DNA of 26,433 nt from JAFGFG01 sp964442905. Its GTDB lineage: Archaea; Aenigmatarchaeota; Aenigmatarchaeia; QMZP01; JAFGSV01. Below, in pieces: positions 15,206 through 22,879 of this stretch. Numbering within the stretch: the first letter of the stretch is position 1; every line of letters starts with the position of its first letter. The notes below the pieces were generated by a model, which saw nothing but the letters and a program-made list of their open reading frames with translations, did no database searches and was not told the DNA's origin. Location of the stretch: contig CAYUBD010000011.1 in assembly GCA_964442905.1 (NCBI GenBank), positions 1-26,433 of the forward strand. Reading direction: 5' to 3'. Position numbers and translations under genes: made by a program.

Positions 15206-15250
15206 CATCACTGACATCACGAACATCACGAACATCACGAACATCACTGA
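15206..15250 (+). repeat. Five tandem 9-bp units (CATCACGAA / CATCACTGA)
   Basis: Units 1 and 5 read CATCACTGA and units 2-4 read CATCACGAA, with no spacers. The array starts directly after the hairpin and ends with a diverged sixth unit. It is outside any gene I accept. Arrays of this type change copy number by slippage and can serve as protein-binding iterons. Confidence 0.85.
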
Positions 15251-15302
15251 CATTTCGGGGTTCGTTTTAAGTTCATCTTCTTAGATAGAGATTATTAGTG
15301 AC

Positions 15303-15338
15303 ATTGTGTGCGATATTGTGTGCGATATTGTGTGCGAT
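15303..15338 (+). repeat. Three perfect tandem 12-bp units (ATTGTGTGCGAT)
   Basis: Three identical head-to-tail copies end just before an AT-rich TATTATTTTA box (about 15339-15347) and the start codons of the wHTH gene. If translation instead began at GTG 15298, they would encode Leu-Cys-Ala-Ile three times in frame; 12 bp is four codons, so copy changes would keep the frame. Confidence 0.88.
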
Positions 15339-15351
15339 ATTATTTTACAAT

Positions 15352-15570
15352 ATGATGAGGAAAATGAACTATAACCGGGAAAAAATTATAAAAGAATTAA
15401 AAGAAAATTTAAGAGGATTTACTGTTTCTGAATTATCTAAAAAAATCGGTGTTTCCAGGCAAACTGTGACCAATTGCTTTGCGTTTTTGGAGGGCGCAGA
15501 AAAAGTTAAAACGAGGCAGACAGGCATGGCTAAAATTTATTTCTGGATTGAAAAAGGAGAAGGAAAATGA
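15352..15570 (+). CDS. Small winged-HTH transcription regulator
   Basis: About 72 residues from ATG 15352 (alternatives ATG 15355, ATG 15364, or GTG 15298 with 18 extra residues made of LCAI repeats). The core NREKIIKELKENLRGF, then TVSELSKKIGVSRQTVTNCF, is a clear helix-turn-helix with recognition helix SRQTVTNCFAFLE, followed by a wing with MAKIYFWI. No ligand domain is seen. ATG 15364 has an AT-rich box about 23 bp before it, which would make the 12-bp repeats upstream control sites. The stop overlaps the next gene's start (ATGA at 15567-15570), so it is translationally coupled to the fibre-like secreted protein and is probably its regulator. Confidence 0.78.
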   Translation: MMRKMNYNREKIIKELKENLRGFTVSELSKKIGVSRQTVTNCFAFLEGAEKVKTRQTGMAKIYFWIEKGEGK

Positions 15571-16943
15571 AAAAGACTTTTTTGATTTCAACAACCCTGC
15601 TTATTTTATTATTGAATATAAGCATCATTTCCGCATCAGATGTTTTGGTCTGGCAGGGCCAGTATTTTACTGGAACGACATTCAACAAGGGGACTTATGA
15701 ATTTAATTTCACTGTTTATGACGCTTTGACGGGAGGAGATGTTTGCTATTCCAACGCGACCAATTTGACAACAGGGAATTGGGGAGAATGGGAAACAGAA
15801 CAAACTGGAGTAAATTCTGCCTGTGCCAATGTTTCGAAGGATTATTACCTGAACATAAACATCGGCGGAGCAGACCAGACTCCGAGAAGAAGATTGACTG
15901 TCTTTAATTTTTTAAGAAAAGGTGTTGATGAAATAACTTCGGGTACAATTCAAACGGATGCGCAGGTCGTAGCTCCGGTAGTTAATGCTACACGGCTCAT
16001 AGCAGATGAAATAAATATAAGCAGCGATGCGAATATTTTTGGCACATTGAGAGGGCACAGTCCGTTGAAAGTCGGGGATTCGATACAATTCACGGATGTG
16101 AACGATTCGAATTTATTCTCGCTTTATACTGCCGGGCAGAATATCACGGGAAGCAACGTGTCAAGCCAGTATTATGGAGTGACAATTCATCAAATAGAAA
16201 CACACACCAACCCTTTCGGAATTGAGGAATGCTGGTGGGACAGGGAAGACCAGGAAATGAGGATGTGCATGAGTAAGGCTAAAATAGAAATGTGGAATGA
16301 TTTATCGATTGATGGAAATGTAAATATCACAGGCAATGCATCAGCTGAGACAGGATTTTTTAGCTGGTTGGGGAGTTTATTTAACAGAATAACCAAATTA
16401 TTTGTTCAGGATATTGATGCTTCCGGGAATGTTAATGTCAGTGGTAATGTCACTGCAGGTAATTTCATAGGGAATGGTTCCCTGTTGACGAATCTCCCTG
16501 TATGGGAGGAGATTATCCCGGTCTATCTGGGAAGCGATCTGGATGCCACGAGTGCGGCGTATGTGACCATATTCACCATCGCACTGACTCCTGATAAGAT
16601 GAATATTGTTCATGTTTATCTTGCACAGAGCACATCTACAGGCGGAGTGGCAGTTCGGAATAGAGCAATTATAAATGAATCTGGACCTCTTGGATACTGC
16701 AACTTTGTGACACAAACTGGAGATAGCTCACAAAACATTGACAACATCCTATTGAGCACAGACTCCGCTGATACTAGTGTGAGTAGTATAGGTGTCAATA
16801 TCAATGTCCCATTCATCAATGTAATCACCTGCACAGTGATTGCGGATTCTAATCAAAAAGATTTGATTATCCAGTTTGATTCAGAGAATGCCAATAGCGT
16901 AACAACACATGCAGGCTCATACTACACACATGCTGTCAACTAA
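15567..16943 (+). CDS. Secreted fibre-like protein (tail-fibre/adhesin style repeats)
   Basis: A 458-residue protein with a Sec signal peptide (MKKTFLISTTLLILLLN...ISA, cut near residue 23). The first domain (24-110) is beta-rich with two Cys. In the middle are short Gly-Asn repeats (IDGNVNITGNASAETG and DASGNVNVSGNVTAGN), followed by FIGNGSLLTNLP, a block I associate with the stalks of phage tail fibres and fibre-like adhesins (xGxFxGdGSgLtNLp). A C-terminal beta domain (315-458) has the look of a receptor-binding head. There are many N-glycosylation sequons. No enzyme motif. The protein is probably a secreted or surface trimeric fibre. AT-rich and coupled to the wHTH gene upstream, it may come from a virus or mobile element. 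Confidence 0.78.
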   Translation: MKKTFLISTTLLILLLNISIISASDVLVWQGQYFTGTTFNKGTYEFNFTVYDALTGGDVCYSNATNLTTGNWGEWETEQTGVNSACANVSKDYYLNINIGGADQTPRRRLTVFNFLRKGVDEITSGTIQTDAQVVAPVVNATRLIADEINISSDANIFGTLRGHSPLKVGDSIQFTDVNDSNLFSLYTAGQNITGSNVSSQYYGVTIHQIETHTNPFGIEECWWDREDQEMRMCMSKAKIEMWNDLSIDGNVNITGNASAETGFFSWLGSLFNRITKLFVQDIDASGNVNVSGNVTAGNFIGNGSLLTNLPVWEEIIPVYLGSDLDATSAAYVTIFTIALTPDKMNIVHVYLAQSTSTGGVAVRNRAIINESGPLGYCNFVTQTGDSSQNIDNILLSTDSADTSVSSIGVNINVPFINVITCTVIADSNQKDLIIQFDSENANSVTTHAGSYYTHAVN

Positions 16944-16955
16944 TACGGGGATAAA

Positions 16956-18137
16956 ATGGGGACATCTAAAATCAATGGATATAGTGTCATCTCAATTATA
17001 GCACTCCTGTCACTCGCAGTGAATGCATCTGCAGAAACGACTTTCTTTGACAATCCGGATGACGCTTTTATAATGGATGACTTCGCAACAGGCGAAGTGG
17101 TGATAGTAGGAAGAACGGGAGGGACAAGGAGCGTAGGAGCCTGTGCATATCAATGGAACTGCACGGATTGGGGTGGATGTCTCCCATCCGGGAAACAGAC
17201 AAGGAATTGCGTTAATGTCGGCACCTGCCCTGATACGTATGAACCTCCGGAAATGGAACAAGACTGCACTTATACTGCTTCCCGGGAAGTCGGGGAAGAA
17301 CCTGAAGAGCCGGGAAATGAAACCCGGAAACAAAATGAAACCGGGAAAATGGGTGAAAAGGAAATTGCAGATGAGAATATAATATTCCTTTATTCTCTCA
17401 TTACAACCCTGGCAATCGGAATAACCGGTTCCATCATATTTTATTCGAGTAAAGGCTACTTTGGAAAGCCTATAAAAAGAATGACCGCCACCGGCATCAT
17501 CAAGGGCAAGCGCCAGAGGAAGAAGAGTGCCAGTCCCGGCCTCCCACAAACCCGCCGGAACCGCGAGGTGCCTGCGATGGGGGGCCCGATGGACGTCAGG
17601 CAAAAAGCCGGAAAAAACCAGATACTCGCATTCCTGATATCGAATTCGCGGTACCCGACCGACTCCGTCTCAATAATCAAGGATGTCACCGAGGTGATAT
17701 CAAGGCCCGTGTACGTCACTGTCAACAAGCCTTATTATGCGCTGATAAAGACACTGGAGGGGGAGGGCATCGATATCCAGGGATTCTACTTCATAGACGC
17801 TTCATCAGGAGACCCGGATGACGAGTCCAAGTCCAAGGGTGAGAACTTCGAGAAGATAGAGTCAGCGGACATGACTGACATAATGCTCACGATTGAAAAG
17901 TGCCTCCAGACGAAGCGGTTCGACGGCGTGATATTCGACTCCATTTCCACCCTTCTGAATTGTCATGATGAGGAGATGGTGATAAGGTTCACGCATTCAC
18001 TTATTAGCAAGCTCAGGAAAAACAATGTCAAGGGCATATTCATGTGCACCAAGGAGGACATGAACACATCCCTGATAAAGAACCTTAACATGCTCGCGGA
18101 CTCCAGCGTCGACACCGAGAGAGGGGGTGGGAAGTGA
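16956..18137 (+). CDS. Surface TSP1-like / TM / cytoplasmic RecA-like fusion protein
   Basis: A 393-residue single-pass membrane protein. A signal peptide (1-26, ASA cut) precedes an ectodomain with a thrombospondin-1-like module (about 66-104: WNCTDWGGC, then GKQTRNC, and later Cys91 and Cys104). A Glu/Asn-rich stalk and one TM helix (142-164) follow. The cytoplasmic part has a basic linker (165-205) and an alpha/beta domain (220-393) resembling degenerate RecA/KaiC-like modules: FDGVIFDSISTLL looks like a Walker B strand, but no Walker A is present, so ATP hydrolysis is unlikely. Base composition changes near 17,470, between TM and the cytoplasmic domain, suggesting a fusion of different origins. 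A PAS protein follows 6 bp later, so signalling across the membrane is plausible. Confidence 0.8.
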   Translation: MGTSKINGYSVISIIALLSLAVNASAETTFFDNPDDAFIMDDFATGEVVIVGRTGGTRSVGACAYQWNCTDWGGCLPSGKQTRNCVNVGTCPDTYEPPEMEQDCTYTASREVGEEPEEPGNETRKQNETGKMGEKEIADENIIFLYSLITTLAIGITGSIIFYSSKGYFGKPIKRMTATGIIKGKRQRKKSASPGLPQTRRNREVPAMGGPMDVRQKAGKNQILAFLISNSRYPTDSVSIIKDVTEVISRPVYVTVNKPYYALIKTLEGEGIDIQGFYFIDASSGDPDDESKSKGENFEKIESADMTDIMLTIEKCLQTKRFDGVIFDSISTLLNCHDEEMVIRFTHSLISKLRKNNVKGIFMCTKEDMNTSLIKNLNMLADSSVDTERGGGK

Positions 18138-18143
18138 TTTTTT

Positions 18144-19064
18144 ATGAAACTGAGCAAAAACGAATCGGACTCCATCACCGGACGCAGGAAGGCTGAACAA
18201 ACAGTCGAGGAAGCTCGTGAATATGCCGAAAGCATCGTAGATACGGTGCGGGAGCCTTTGGTAGTGCTGGATGCCGGCCTGAAGGTAATCTCAGCCAACA
18301 AATCCTTCTACCGGGACTTCAAAGTCAGCCATAAGGAAACCCTAGGCCGGTTAATTTACGATTTGGGCAACCGGCAGTGGGACATCCCCAAACTGCGAAA
18401 GCTCCTGGAGGACATACTTCCAAAGAAAAAGGTCTTTAATGACTACGAAATCAAGCACGACTTTGAGACCATCGGACCGAAAACAATGCTTTTGAATGCC
18501 CGCCGCCTTGACAACGTGCAGATGATACTCCTCGCCATTGAAGACGTCACCGAGCGCAAGAAGGCCGAGGTGGAGAAAATCAAGCTGTTTTCCAATGCCG
18601 TCGCCAGCGCCTTTGATTGCATTTTCCTTACAGACATGAAAGGAAATATCACTTACGTAAATAAATCCGCTATCAGGGCATTTGGATATCACCGCAATGA
18701 ATTCTTGGGTCTAAACACAGCCAAGCTTGATGTGGATCCAGAGGCTGGGAAAAAAGTTATTCGGGCTTTAATGATGAAAGGAAAATGGAACGGTGAAGTA
18801 ATGAACATCAGAAAAAATAAGGAAAAATTTCCTTCTATTTTATCTGCTTCTATTATCAAGGATGAAAAAGGCAACCCAAAAGGGACGATGGGCATTCTTA
18901 GGGACATCACCGAGCGCAAGAATGTAGAGGAAGACCTAAAGAAATCCAAGAAATCCCTGCAATCAAAAGTTGATGAATTGGAAAAGTTTTTAAAATTAAT
19001 CGTGGGCAGGGAACTGAAAATGATTGAGCTGAAAAAGACCATTAAAGACCTGAAAAATGAATAA
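18144..19064 (+). CDS. PAS-PAS sensor protein without kinase domain
   Basis: 306 residues, soluble. PAS 1 spans about 27-140 (EPLVVLDAGLKVISANKSFYRDF, ending AIEDVTERKKAE). PAS 2 spans about 146-262 (DCIFLTDMKGNITYVNKSAIRAFGY, closing GILRDITERKNVE). A final coiled helix contains LKLIVGRELKMIELKKTIKDL, a tail often seen at the end of PAS proteins in place of or before an output domain. No histidine kinase, GGDEF or methyl-accepting region is present, so it would act by protein-protein contact, most likely with the RecA-like protein encoded 6 bp upstream. Its first PAS resembles those of bacterial chemoreceptor-type proteins. The DNA around the two D-V/I-TERK motifs is nearly identical. Confidence 0.88.
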   Translation: MKLSKNESDSITGRRKAEQTVEEAREYAESIVDTVREPLVVLDAGLKVISANKSFYRDFKVSHKETLGRLIYDLGNRQWDIPKLRKLLEDILPKKKVFNDYEIKHDFETIGPKTMLLNARRLDNVQMILLAIEDVTERKKAEVEKIKLFSNAVASAFDCIFLTDMKGNITYVNKSAIRAFGYHRNEFLGLNTAKLDVDPEAGKKVIRALMMKGKWNGEVMNIRKNKEKFPSILSASIIKDEKGNPKGTMGILRDITERKNVEEDLKKSKKSLQSKVDELEKFLKLIVGRELKMIELKKTIKDLKNE

Positions 19065-19123
19065 GGGTTATGTCAGATGAGGAAGCCAGCAACACTTAAG
19101 TATCACGATTATCAGTTCATAAC

Positions 19124-19639
19124 ATGGAAAATGCTATGATCAAGTGTATAAAATGTGGAAAGGATGCGCGCAATGATGATATTTATGTCGTTGATGGAAA
19201 GAACATATGCAAAGCTTGCATGCACGATGACAGAAAACCATTTGCTATATACCCAATAGGATACGTGAAGAATGATTTGGAACGGAAATCTTGTTCTTTT
19301 GGAAACATCGGAAGAGGAAAAATATCTCGAATAGAACTTTTCTCCACCCAGAAACCTTTCATGTACAAGATAGGAGATGAAAAGTATCTCACAATAGTAT
19401 ACTTTCTGAATAAGAGAGGACCCATAAGATCAGTATTCGAAAGGGGACTCGATGGAAAAGAGGTTGGCGTTTTTGCTTCAAGAACTCCGGACAGGCCATC
19501 GGGAATAGCTATTCAGGAAGTCACGCTTCTGAAAGTGAATGGAACGACACTACACGTTGAGGGGCTTGATGCAATCAATAATAGTCCTGTACTCGACATA
19601 AAACTCGGACGCAAAAACATAGACAGTCAATGCCCATGA
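19124..19639 (+). CDS. Zinc-ribbon plus TrmO/TsaA-like domain protein
   Basis: 171 residues. N-terminal CxxC pairs (Cys8, Cys11, Cys29, Cys32) form a small zinc ribbon. Residues 40-165 match the TsaA/TrmO family (UPF0066): a PIGYVKND start, GVFASRTPDRP, and the closing GLDAINNSPVLDIK. TrmO methylates N6 of t6A37 in tRNA using S-adenosylmethionine. The usual RPNPIG motif reads RPSGIA, and the middle of the domain is short, so activity or substrate may differ. An alternative start is ATG 19136, which would still keep the four Cys. A TATA-like CTTAAGTAT lies about 26 bp before ATG 19124. It appears to be a single-gene transcript. Confidence 0.83.
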   Translation: MENAMIKCIKCGKDARNDDIYVVDGKNICKACMHDDRKPFAIYPIGYVKNDLERKSCSFGNIGRGKISRIELFSTQKPFMYKIGDEKYLTIVYFLNKRGPIRSVFERGLDGKEVGVFASRTPDRPSGIAIQEVTLLKVNGTTLHVEGLDAINNSPVLDIKLGRKNIDSQCP

Positions 19640-19729
19640 TCATATCATCTGAACCGGAATCCAATTGTCAGGCCTGAATGTGGAACTGCAATTCACCTGC
19701 ACGTCAAACCTATTTAATACTGAACGTCA

Positions 19730-19751
19730 ATTCATTGTATTGCGAATGAAT
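19730..19751. promoter_or_regulatory. Inverted repeat before the UPF0182 gene
   Basis: ATTCATT (19730-19736) and AATGAAT (19745-19751) are separated by 8 bp, in the leader between a TATA-like TATTTAATA (about 19711-19719) and the ATG at 19761. ACGTCAA also occurs twice, near 19701 and 19724. This could be an operator or an mRNA hairpin near the ribosome site. Confidence 0.35.
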
Positions 19752-19760
19752 GGTGTTTGA

Positions 19761-22457
19761 ATGAGTCTTAATCATATCATCACGGGTGCATTTTTCATAC
19801 TTCTTATAGCCCTTTCGGTATCTCTGGGGATTCTCGGTGACTGGTTCTGGTTCATATCAGTCGGCTACGATTCTGTGTTCCTTACGATTCTCGTAACATC
19901 TATCGCGACAGGCCTGCTGTCATTCATAGTGTTCTTCGCATTTTCCGCGGTCAACGTATCCCTTGCAAGAAGGGCTGCAATCGGGAAAGGGAAGAAAAGC
20001 GGGGCAGAAGGCGCGAAGGCCATGACTATCCTCGCAGCTGTCCTGGCCCTGATGGCAGCAATCGCCATGGGAAACAGCTGGGAGACGATCCTCAAGTACA
20101 GCAACTTCAGTCCATTCGGCATTGCCGACCAGATATTCGGGATGGATATCGGCTTCTTTGCATTCACACTGCCATTCTATTCGCTTGTTACAGGCTTCCT
20201 TCTGGGAGTCTTCATCACGGCAGCCATACTGTCGGGAATAACCTACCTCATCTATTCGTCCGGGTTCAAAGTAGAGACCAGGGAGACGGCAGAGCACAAT
20301 AACCCGTTCGCCCCGCAATGGGGAAGCGGCATGAACGTGAAATGGTCCGGCTCATGGAACAAGTTCGTACCACAGCTGAGCGTGCTCATGATGTTGATAT
20401 TCGTCACGATATCGGCCAATATCTGGCTTTCAAGGTACAGCCTACTGCTTACGGAGGGAGGTGCCGTGTTCGGTGCGGGATACACGGATGCCCTGATCAA
20501 TATACCACTGCTGACAGTGCTGCCCGCGATTGCATTCATTATAGGCATATTGTTCCTCGCGAACATCAGGTTGAGGAAGCCGAGATTCATAGTTTACGGC
20601 ATCGCGGCTTTCATCGGGATATCGTTCATCGGGTTTCTGGTCGCCGCTGTGGTCCAGGGGCTCGTGGTCAGTCCAAATGAGTTCAATCTCGAAAAGCAGT
20701 ATCTGGAGAGGAACATAGCAGGAACCCTTGCCGCATACGGGCTCGACAGCGCGCAGGAGGATGTGTTCCCTGTCACTTATGGGCTCTCAGCCGGTGACAT
20801 AGCGGATAATAACGCGACAGTGAGCAACATCAGGCTATGGGACTGGAGACCCCTGAAACAGACATATGACCAGCTGCAGCTGTTCAGGACGTACTATGAA
20901 TTCAACGACATTGACGTGGACCGCTATGATATTGACGGGACCTACAAGCAGGTGCTTGTTTCCGCAAGGGAGATGAACACGCATGACCTGCCCGGGCAGG
21001 CCCAGACATGGATCAACAACCATCTTGTTTATACCCACGGATACGGGGTTGTGATGAATCCCGTGGACCAGGTGACCCCGGGCGGGCTTCCGAATTTCTA
21101 CCTGCAGGACATCCCGCCAACTTCATCGTTCCTCCCGCTCGAAGAAATGCGCATATACTATGGTGAGAAGACGGACGATTATGTCATAACAGGGACAAGC
21201 ACCAGCGAATTCGACTACCCGTCAGGAGACGAGAACATTTACACTTCATACTCAGGCACTGGCGGAGTGCCGCTCAGCGATCTCTTAAGGAAGATAATAT
21301 ATGCGTCCAAGTTCAGCTCAGTGGAACTCATTGTGTCCGGTTCTTTGACGCAGGAGAGCAAGCTGCTCATGAACAGGAATGTAGGCGAGAGGGTTTCGGC
21401 AATAGCCCCGTTCCTGCTGTATGATTACGACCCGTACATTGTCGTTTCCGATGGCAGGCTTTTCTGGATCATGGATGCTTACACTACAACGGATATGTAT
21501 CCGTATTCCGAGCCGCTGCGCCTCGGAAAAGACAGTATGAACTACATCCGGAACTCCGTTAAAGTCGTGATAGACGCGTACAACGGTGATGTAAATTACT
21601 ACGTTGTCGATAAGGCTGATCCTCTCATCCAGACATACAGGAAGATGTTCCCGGGACTTTTCATGGACTTCGAGCAGATGCCGGCTGACCTCAAGACGCA
21701 CATAAGGTACCCGGAGATCATGTTCAGGGTACAGGCCGAGATATATTCAACGTATCACATGAAGGATCCGATGGTATTCTACAACAGGGAAGATGTCTGG
21801 ATAGTTCCCGATGAGATATACAGGGGATCCAGGCAGGAGATGCAGCCTTATTATATCATAATGAAACTGCCGGGTGAAGACACTGAGGAGTTCATACTGA
21901 TGATTCCGTTCACGCCAAAGGGCAAAGAGAACATGATAGGATGGATGGCCGCCAGGTCCGATACACCCAACTACGGGAAGGTGCTCGTGTACCAGTTCTC
22001 GAAACAGGAACTCACATACGGTCCGATGCAGATAGAGGCGAGGATAGACCAGAACACCGACATATCGCAGCTGATAACGCTGTGGTCACAGTCCGGCTCG
22101 AATGTAGTCAGGGGCAACACGCTTGTCATACCCATAGATGATTCAATAGTGTATGTGGAGCCACTGTATCTCGAAGCCACGGAAAAAGGCACGCTGCCGC
22201 AATTGCAGAGGGTTATAGTGTCGTACGGGGACAGGCTTACCATGCAGCCCACGCTCTCTGAGGCACTGGACGTCATATTCGGTTCAGGCGCAGCGCAATC
22301 CGGCGGTATGGAACAGCCCGATATGAGCCAGACCGATTCAGAGAAGCTCCAGAGGATAGCAGAACTTTACGATCTCGCACAGGAAGCCCTCAATGCAGGA
22401 GACCTCGGCACCTACCAGGATTACGTGGATCGGATAGGCAAACTGATTTCCGGTTGA
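19761..22457 (+). CDS. UPF0182 family integral membrane protein
   Basis: 898 residues. The N-terminal 310 residues carry about seven TM helices (for example 7-28, 40-64, 92-110, 138-162, 205-226, 255-275, 283-306). The extracellular part carries the family blocks: FNLEKQYLERNIAGTLAAYGLD, WDWRPLKQTY, YDIDGTYKQVLVSAREM, THGYGVVMNPV, PYIVVSDGRLFWIMDAYTTT and YMRNS-like NYIRNSVKVVIDAYNGDVNYY, near DPLIQTYRKMFPGLF. This is UPF0182 (COG1615), spread through actinobacteria, clostridia and some archaea; its role is unknown, with an envelope function suspected. Full length; the Glu/Asp-containing C-terminal helical tail (860-898) is typical. It is convergent with the NUDIX gene, 7 bp apart. Confidence 0.93.
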   Translation: MSLNHIITGAFFILLIALSVSLGILGDWFWFISVGYDSVFLTILVTSIATGLLSFIVFFAFSAVNVSLARRAAIGKGKKSGAEGAKAMTILAAVLALMAAIAMGNSWETILKYSNFSPFGIADQIFGMDIGFFAFTLPFYSLVTGFLLGVFITAAILSGITYLIYSSGFKVETRETAEHNNPFAPQWGSGMNVKWSGSWNKFVPQLSVLMMLIFVTISANIWLSRYSLLLTEGGAVFGAGYTDALINIPLLTVLPAIAFIIGILFLANIRLRKPRFIVYGIAAFIGISFIGFLVAAVVQGLVVSPNEFNLEKQYLERNIAGTLAAYGLDSAQEDVFPVTYGLSAGDIADNNATVSNIRLWDWRPLKQTYDQLQLFRTYYEFNDIDVDRYDIDGTYKQVLVSAREMNTHDLPGQAQTWINNHLVYTHGYGVVMNPVDQVTPGGLPNFYLQDIPPTSSFLPLEEMRIYYGEKTDDYVITGTSTSEFDYPSGDENIYTSYSGTGGVPLSDLLRKIIYASKFSSVELIVSGSLTQESKLLMNRNVGERVSAIAPFLLYDYDPYIVVSDGRLFWIMDAYTTTDMYPYSEPLRLGKDSMNYIRNSVKVVIDAYNGDVNYYVVDKADPLIQTYRKMFPGLFMDFEQMPADLKTHIRYPEIMFRVQAEIYSTYHMKDPMVFYNREDVWIVPDEIYRGSRQEMQPYYIIMKLPGEDTEEFILMIPFTPKGKENMIGWMAARSDTPNYGKVLVYQFSKQELTYGPMQIEARIDQNTDISQLITLWSQSGSNVVRGNTLVIPIDDSIVYVEPLYLEATEKGTLPQLQRVIVSYGDRLTMQPTLSEALDVIFGSGAAQSGGMEQPDMSQTDSEKLQRIAELYDLAQEALNAGDLGTYQDYVDRIGKLISG

Positions 22458-22464
22458 GGACGCT

Positions 22465-22878
22465 TTAGCTTCTGTTTTTCAGTATCCATTCAAGGACTGT
22501 TCTCGTCCAGCCTGTTATATCCATTCCGAGGGCTTCTTCAGGTGTAACCCAGACGTGATCCCCGGCATCAGATCCTGTCTTTACTTCGCCGTCTATGATT
22601 CCTATGAAATTATTGCACAGATGCCTGTGCTTTTCCGTCAGTATCGTCTCACCTTCAGGCACGTCATGCTCGAAGACCGGTTCGGGACCTTCTTTGATGT
22701 CAACACCGCCCACTTCCTCTATCCCTTCCCTCACGGCGGCCTCTCTCAAAGTCTCTCCTTCGTCAACATGGCCACCCGGTATGCACCACATCCCATGCCA
22801 TGTACGGTTGAGCCTCTTGATGAGAAGCACTTTGCCGTCACGCTTTATTAGGATTGAAATCGTCTTATGAGTCTCCAT
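22465..22878 (-). CDS. NUDIX hydrolase
   Basis: 137 residues, a single NUDIX domain that hydrolyses nucleoside diphosphates linked to another group; the substrate is not readable. The Nudix box covers 36-57 (GHVDEGETLREAAVREGIEEVG), matching G-x5-E-x7-RE-x-x-EE-x-G, with Gly52 where a large hydrophobic residue is usual. RTWHGMWCIPGG precedes it. The metal-binding REGIEE residues are all present. It ends the minus-strand run from the ribosomal cluster; its ATG begins one base after the Rpp29 stop, so it is probably cotranscribed with that gene. Confidence 0.9.
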   Translation of the reverse strand: METHKTISILIKRDGKVLLIKRLNRTWHGMWCIPGGHVDEGETLREAAVREGIEEVGGVDIKEGPEPVFEHDVPEGETILTEKHRHLCNNFIGIIDGEVKTGSDAGDHVWVTPEEALGMDITGWTRTVLEWILKNRS

Positions 22879-22879
22879 A

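Noticed and set aside
15206..15338. CRISPR array
   Set aside because: The repeat units are 9 and 12 bp with no spacers, and no cas gene is present.
14842..19064. Intact provirus or integrative plasmid
   Set aside because: No integrase, replication, packaging or capsid gene is present; only composition, repeats and fibre-like features hint at element origin.
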